Assembly (NCBI GenBank): GCA_030836325.1 | Contig: JAURQC010000137.1 | Location: 1 to 14,424 of the forward strand | Direction: 5' to 3' | DNA from: Candidatus Nanopelagicales bacterium | Lineage (GTDB): Bacteria > Actinomycetota > Actinomycetes > S36-B12 | DNA length: 14,424 bases | Shown: positions 13,207 through 14,424 of the stretch, piece after piece | Layout: each line of letters begins with the position of its first letter | Position numbering within the stretch: the stretch's first letter is position 1 | Notes under the pieces: generated by a model | What the model was told of the DNA's origin: nothing | Database searches by the model: none | What the model saw: the letters and a program-made list of their open reading frames with translations, nothing else | Program-made: the position numbers and the translations under genes

Positions 13207-14424
13207 CTGTGTTGGATGTAGGCGACGCGCGGCTTCGGCCACTGAACCAGACAAACTTGGATAGACGGTGAATGCCTGAGCGAGTTGATCGACCGTGAGG
13301 CGGTTGTCCACTGCCAGCGTCACCGAGTGGATAAGTTCACTGGCGTTCGGCGCAACTATCACGGCTCCGGCAACGATCTGTGAGCCCTTGCGGGCGAAGA
13401 GTTTGACGAATCCATCGCGGTGTCCGTGCATCTTGGCGCGCGCGTTGGTGCGCAGCGGGAGCATGACTGCTTCGCCGCGGAAGTCATCGCTATCGAGATC
13501 GCGTTGCTGCAGGCCGACCGTGGCGATTTCCGGTTCGGTGAAGATCGTGCTCGAGACGGCGCTGGATTCCAGGGGCGCGACGGCATCGCCGAGTGCGTGA
13601 TACATCGCTATGCGTCCCTGCATTGCTGCGACTGAGGCGAGCATGTTGACGCCTGTGCAGTCGCCCGCGGCGTAGACGTGGCGCGCATTAGTGCGTGACA
13701 CGCGGTCCACCTCGATGAAGCCACGCTCGTCGGTGTCGACGCCTGCTGAACCGAGGCCAAGGTCTTCAGTATTGGGGATGGATCCGACGGCCATGAGCAC
13801 GTGGCTGCCGGTGATCTCGCTGCCGTCGTCGAGGGTCACGATCACCTGATCACCGTCTCGCTTGGCGGCCAGGGCGCGAGAGCGAGACCGAACCTGTAGG
13901 CCGCGTCGGGCGAATACATCCTCGAGCACGCGGGCGGCGTCGGCGTCCTCCCCGGGAAGAACGTGATCGCGGGACGAGACCAGGGTGACCTCGCTGCCGA
14001 GGGCATGGAAGGCGCTGGCGAACTCGGCTCCGGTCACGCCCGAGCCGACCACGATGAGATGTGTAGGCAGCTCCTCGAGGTCGTAGACCTGTTCCCAGGT
14101 CAAGATGCGCTCGCCATCGGGAAGAGCGGTCTGCAGGACGCGTGGGCGGGCGCCGGTGGCCAGCAGGATGGTGTCGGCGTCGATGGTGAGGGTTGCGTCG
14201 GCCGTTTCCACCTGAACCGATGAGTCCGAGGTGAGGGAACCGCGACCGTGGATTACCCCAACTCCGGCTTCTTCAAGGTGTTGTCGAATGCCGCCGCTTT
14301 GGGCTCGGGACAACTCCAAGATGCGCGTATTGACCGTGGACAAGTCCACGCTGAAGGCCGAGCGTTCGGCTGGGCGGCCGTCGATGCGGACGCCCAAATA
14401 GCCGGAGGCGGCAGCTTGATCGAT
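13204..14424 (-). CDS. lpdA: NAD(P)H-quinone dehydrogenase, LpdA-type flavoprotein (N-terminus outside window)
   Basis: The frame is open from the right edge to TAG 13206-13204, giving about 406 residues of a class I pyridine-nucleotide-disulfide oxidoreductase. Visible parts are LLATGARPR, the NAD(P)-binding GSGVTGAEFA, the FAD-binding YAAGDCTG and the dimerisation domain with TEPEIATVGL. Near the end it reads VYPSLSGSVAEAARRL, where disulfide reductases have HPTxxE, so the catalytic His-Glu pair is missing. This fits the mycobacterial LpdA group (Rv3303c), which reduces quinones rather than dihydrolipoamide. Whether the paired cysteines are present cannot be seen, because the N-terminal FAD domain is cut off. 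The PNP gene follows after 9 bp. Its place next to nucleoside genes is conserved in mycobacteria, though a functional link is unclear. Confidence 0.88.
   Translation of the reverse strand: MDQAAASGYLGVRIDGRPAERSAFSVDLSTVNTRILELSRAQSGGIRQHLEEAGVGVIHGRGSLTSDSSVQVETADATLTIDADTILLATGARPRVLQTALPDGERILTWEQVYDLEELPTHLIVVGSGVTGAEFASAFHALGSEVTLVSSRDHVLPGEDADAARVLEDVFARRGLQVRSRSRALAAKRDGDQVIVTLDDGSEITGSHVLMAVGSIPNTEDLGLGSAGVDTDERGFIEVDRVSRTNARHVYAAGDCTGVNMLASVAAMQGRIAMYHALGDAVAPLESSAVSSTIFTEPEIATVGLQQRDLDSDDFRGEAVMLPLRTNARAKMHGHRDGFVKLFARKGSQIVAGAVIVAPNASELIHSVTLAVDNRLTVDQLAQAFTVYPSLSGSVAEAARRLHPTQ

Noticed and set aside
1..14424. CRISPR arrays, insertion sequences, tRNA or rRNA genes
   Set aside because: I saw no regularly spaced repeats, transposase-like frames, terminal inverted repeats or tRNA-like cloverleaf sequences on either strand.

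Overview
The window looks like the chromosome of a high-GC Gram-positive bacterium (Actinomycetota). Codons favour G or C in third position, and GTG and TTG starts occur beside ATG. The protein families and their order recall the nucleoside-catabolism neighbourhood of mycobacteria and streptomycetes, where lpdA, a purine nucleoside phosphorylase, a phosphohexomutase-like gene, add and deoA lie close together. Many genes appear to be leaderless. I do not name a genus.

Layout. Positions 1-421 hold the 3' end of thymidine phosphorylase (deoA, +). A block of four genes follows: an exported beta-propeller protein (432-1505, -), a cupin (1558-1908, +), a FUSC-type membrane protein (1905-2909, -) and a GAF-LuxR regulator (2920-3693, -). 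A 399-bp gap (3694-4092) contains a possible frameshifted mini-gene and the add promoter. Adenosine deaminase (4093-5205, +) leads a rightward operon with a small coiled-coil/membrane protein (5211-5477) and a fructosamine-kinase-like protein (5481-6293), perhaps followed by micropeptides up to 6419. Facing it is a Pr6Pr-type membrane protein (6416-7093, -). Next comes a DUF2200 gene fossil (7115-7453, -) with two nonsense codons and an otherwise intact frame. The rest is on the minus strand and, in transcription order, reads lpdA (partial, 14424-13204), punA (13194-12385), a phosphopentomutase/phosphomannomutase-like gene (12382-10751), deoC (10731-9790), an aldehyde dehydrogenase (9769-8324) and an aldehyde-dehydrogenase-like pseudoenzyme (8327-7464).

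How the genes work together. Adenosine deaminase, PNP and thymidine phosphorylase would break nucleosides into bases and (deoxy)ribose-1-phosphate. The mutase is placed to make the 5-phosphates. DeoC would split deoxyribose-5-phosphate into acetaldehyde and glyceraldehyde-3-phosphate, and the full-length aldehyde dehydrogenase would oxidise the acetaldehyde. This is an almost complete scavenging route from nucleosides to central carbon.

Most notable observations: (i) six genes carry TAnnnT exactly 6 bp before an ATG or GTG start, with no good ribosome-binding site for most of them, the pattern expected of leaderless transcripts; (ii) palindromes sit on two of these promoters (deoC and Pr6Pr); (iii) the short second aldehyde dehydrogenase lacks the catalytic Asn, Glu and Cys; (iv) the DUF2200 fossil; (v) a possible +1 frameshift mini-gene upstream of add. 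I found no mobile element, CRISPR array, tRNA, rRNA or convincing intrinsic terminator.
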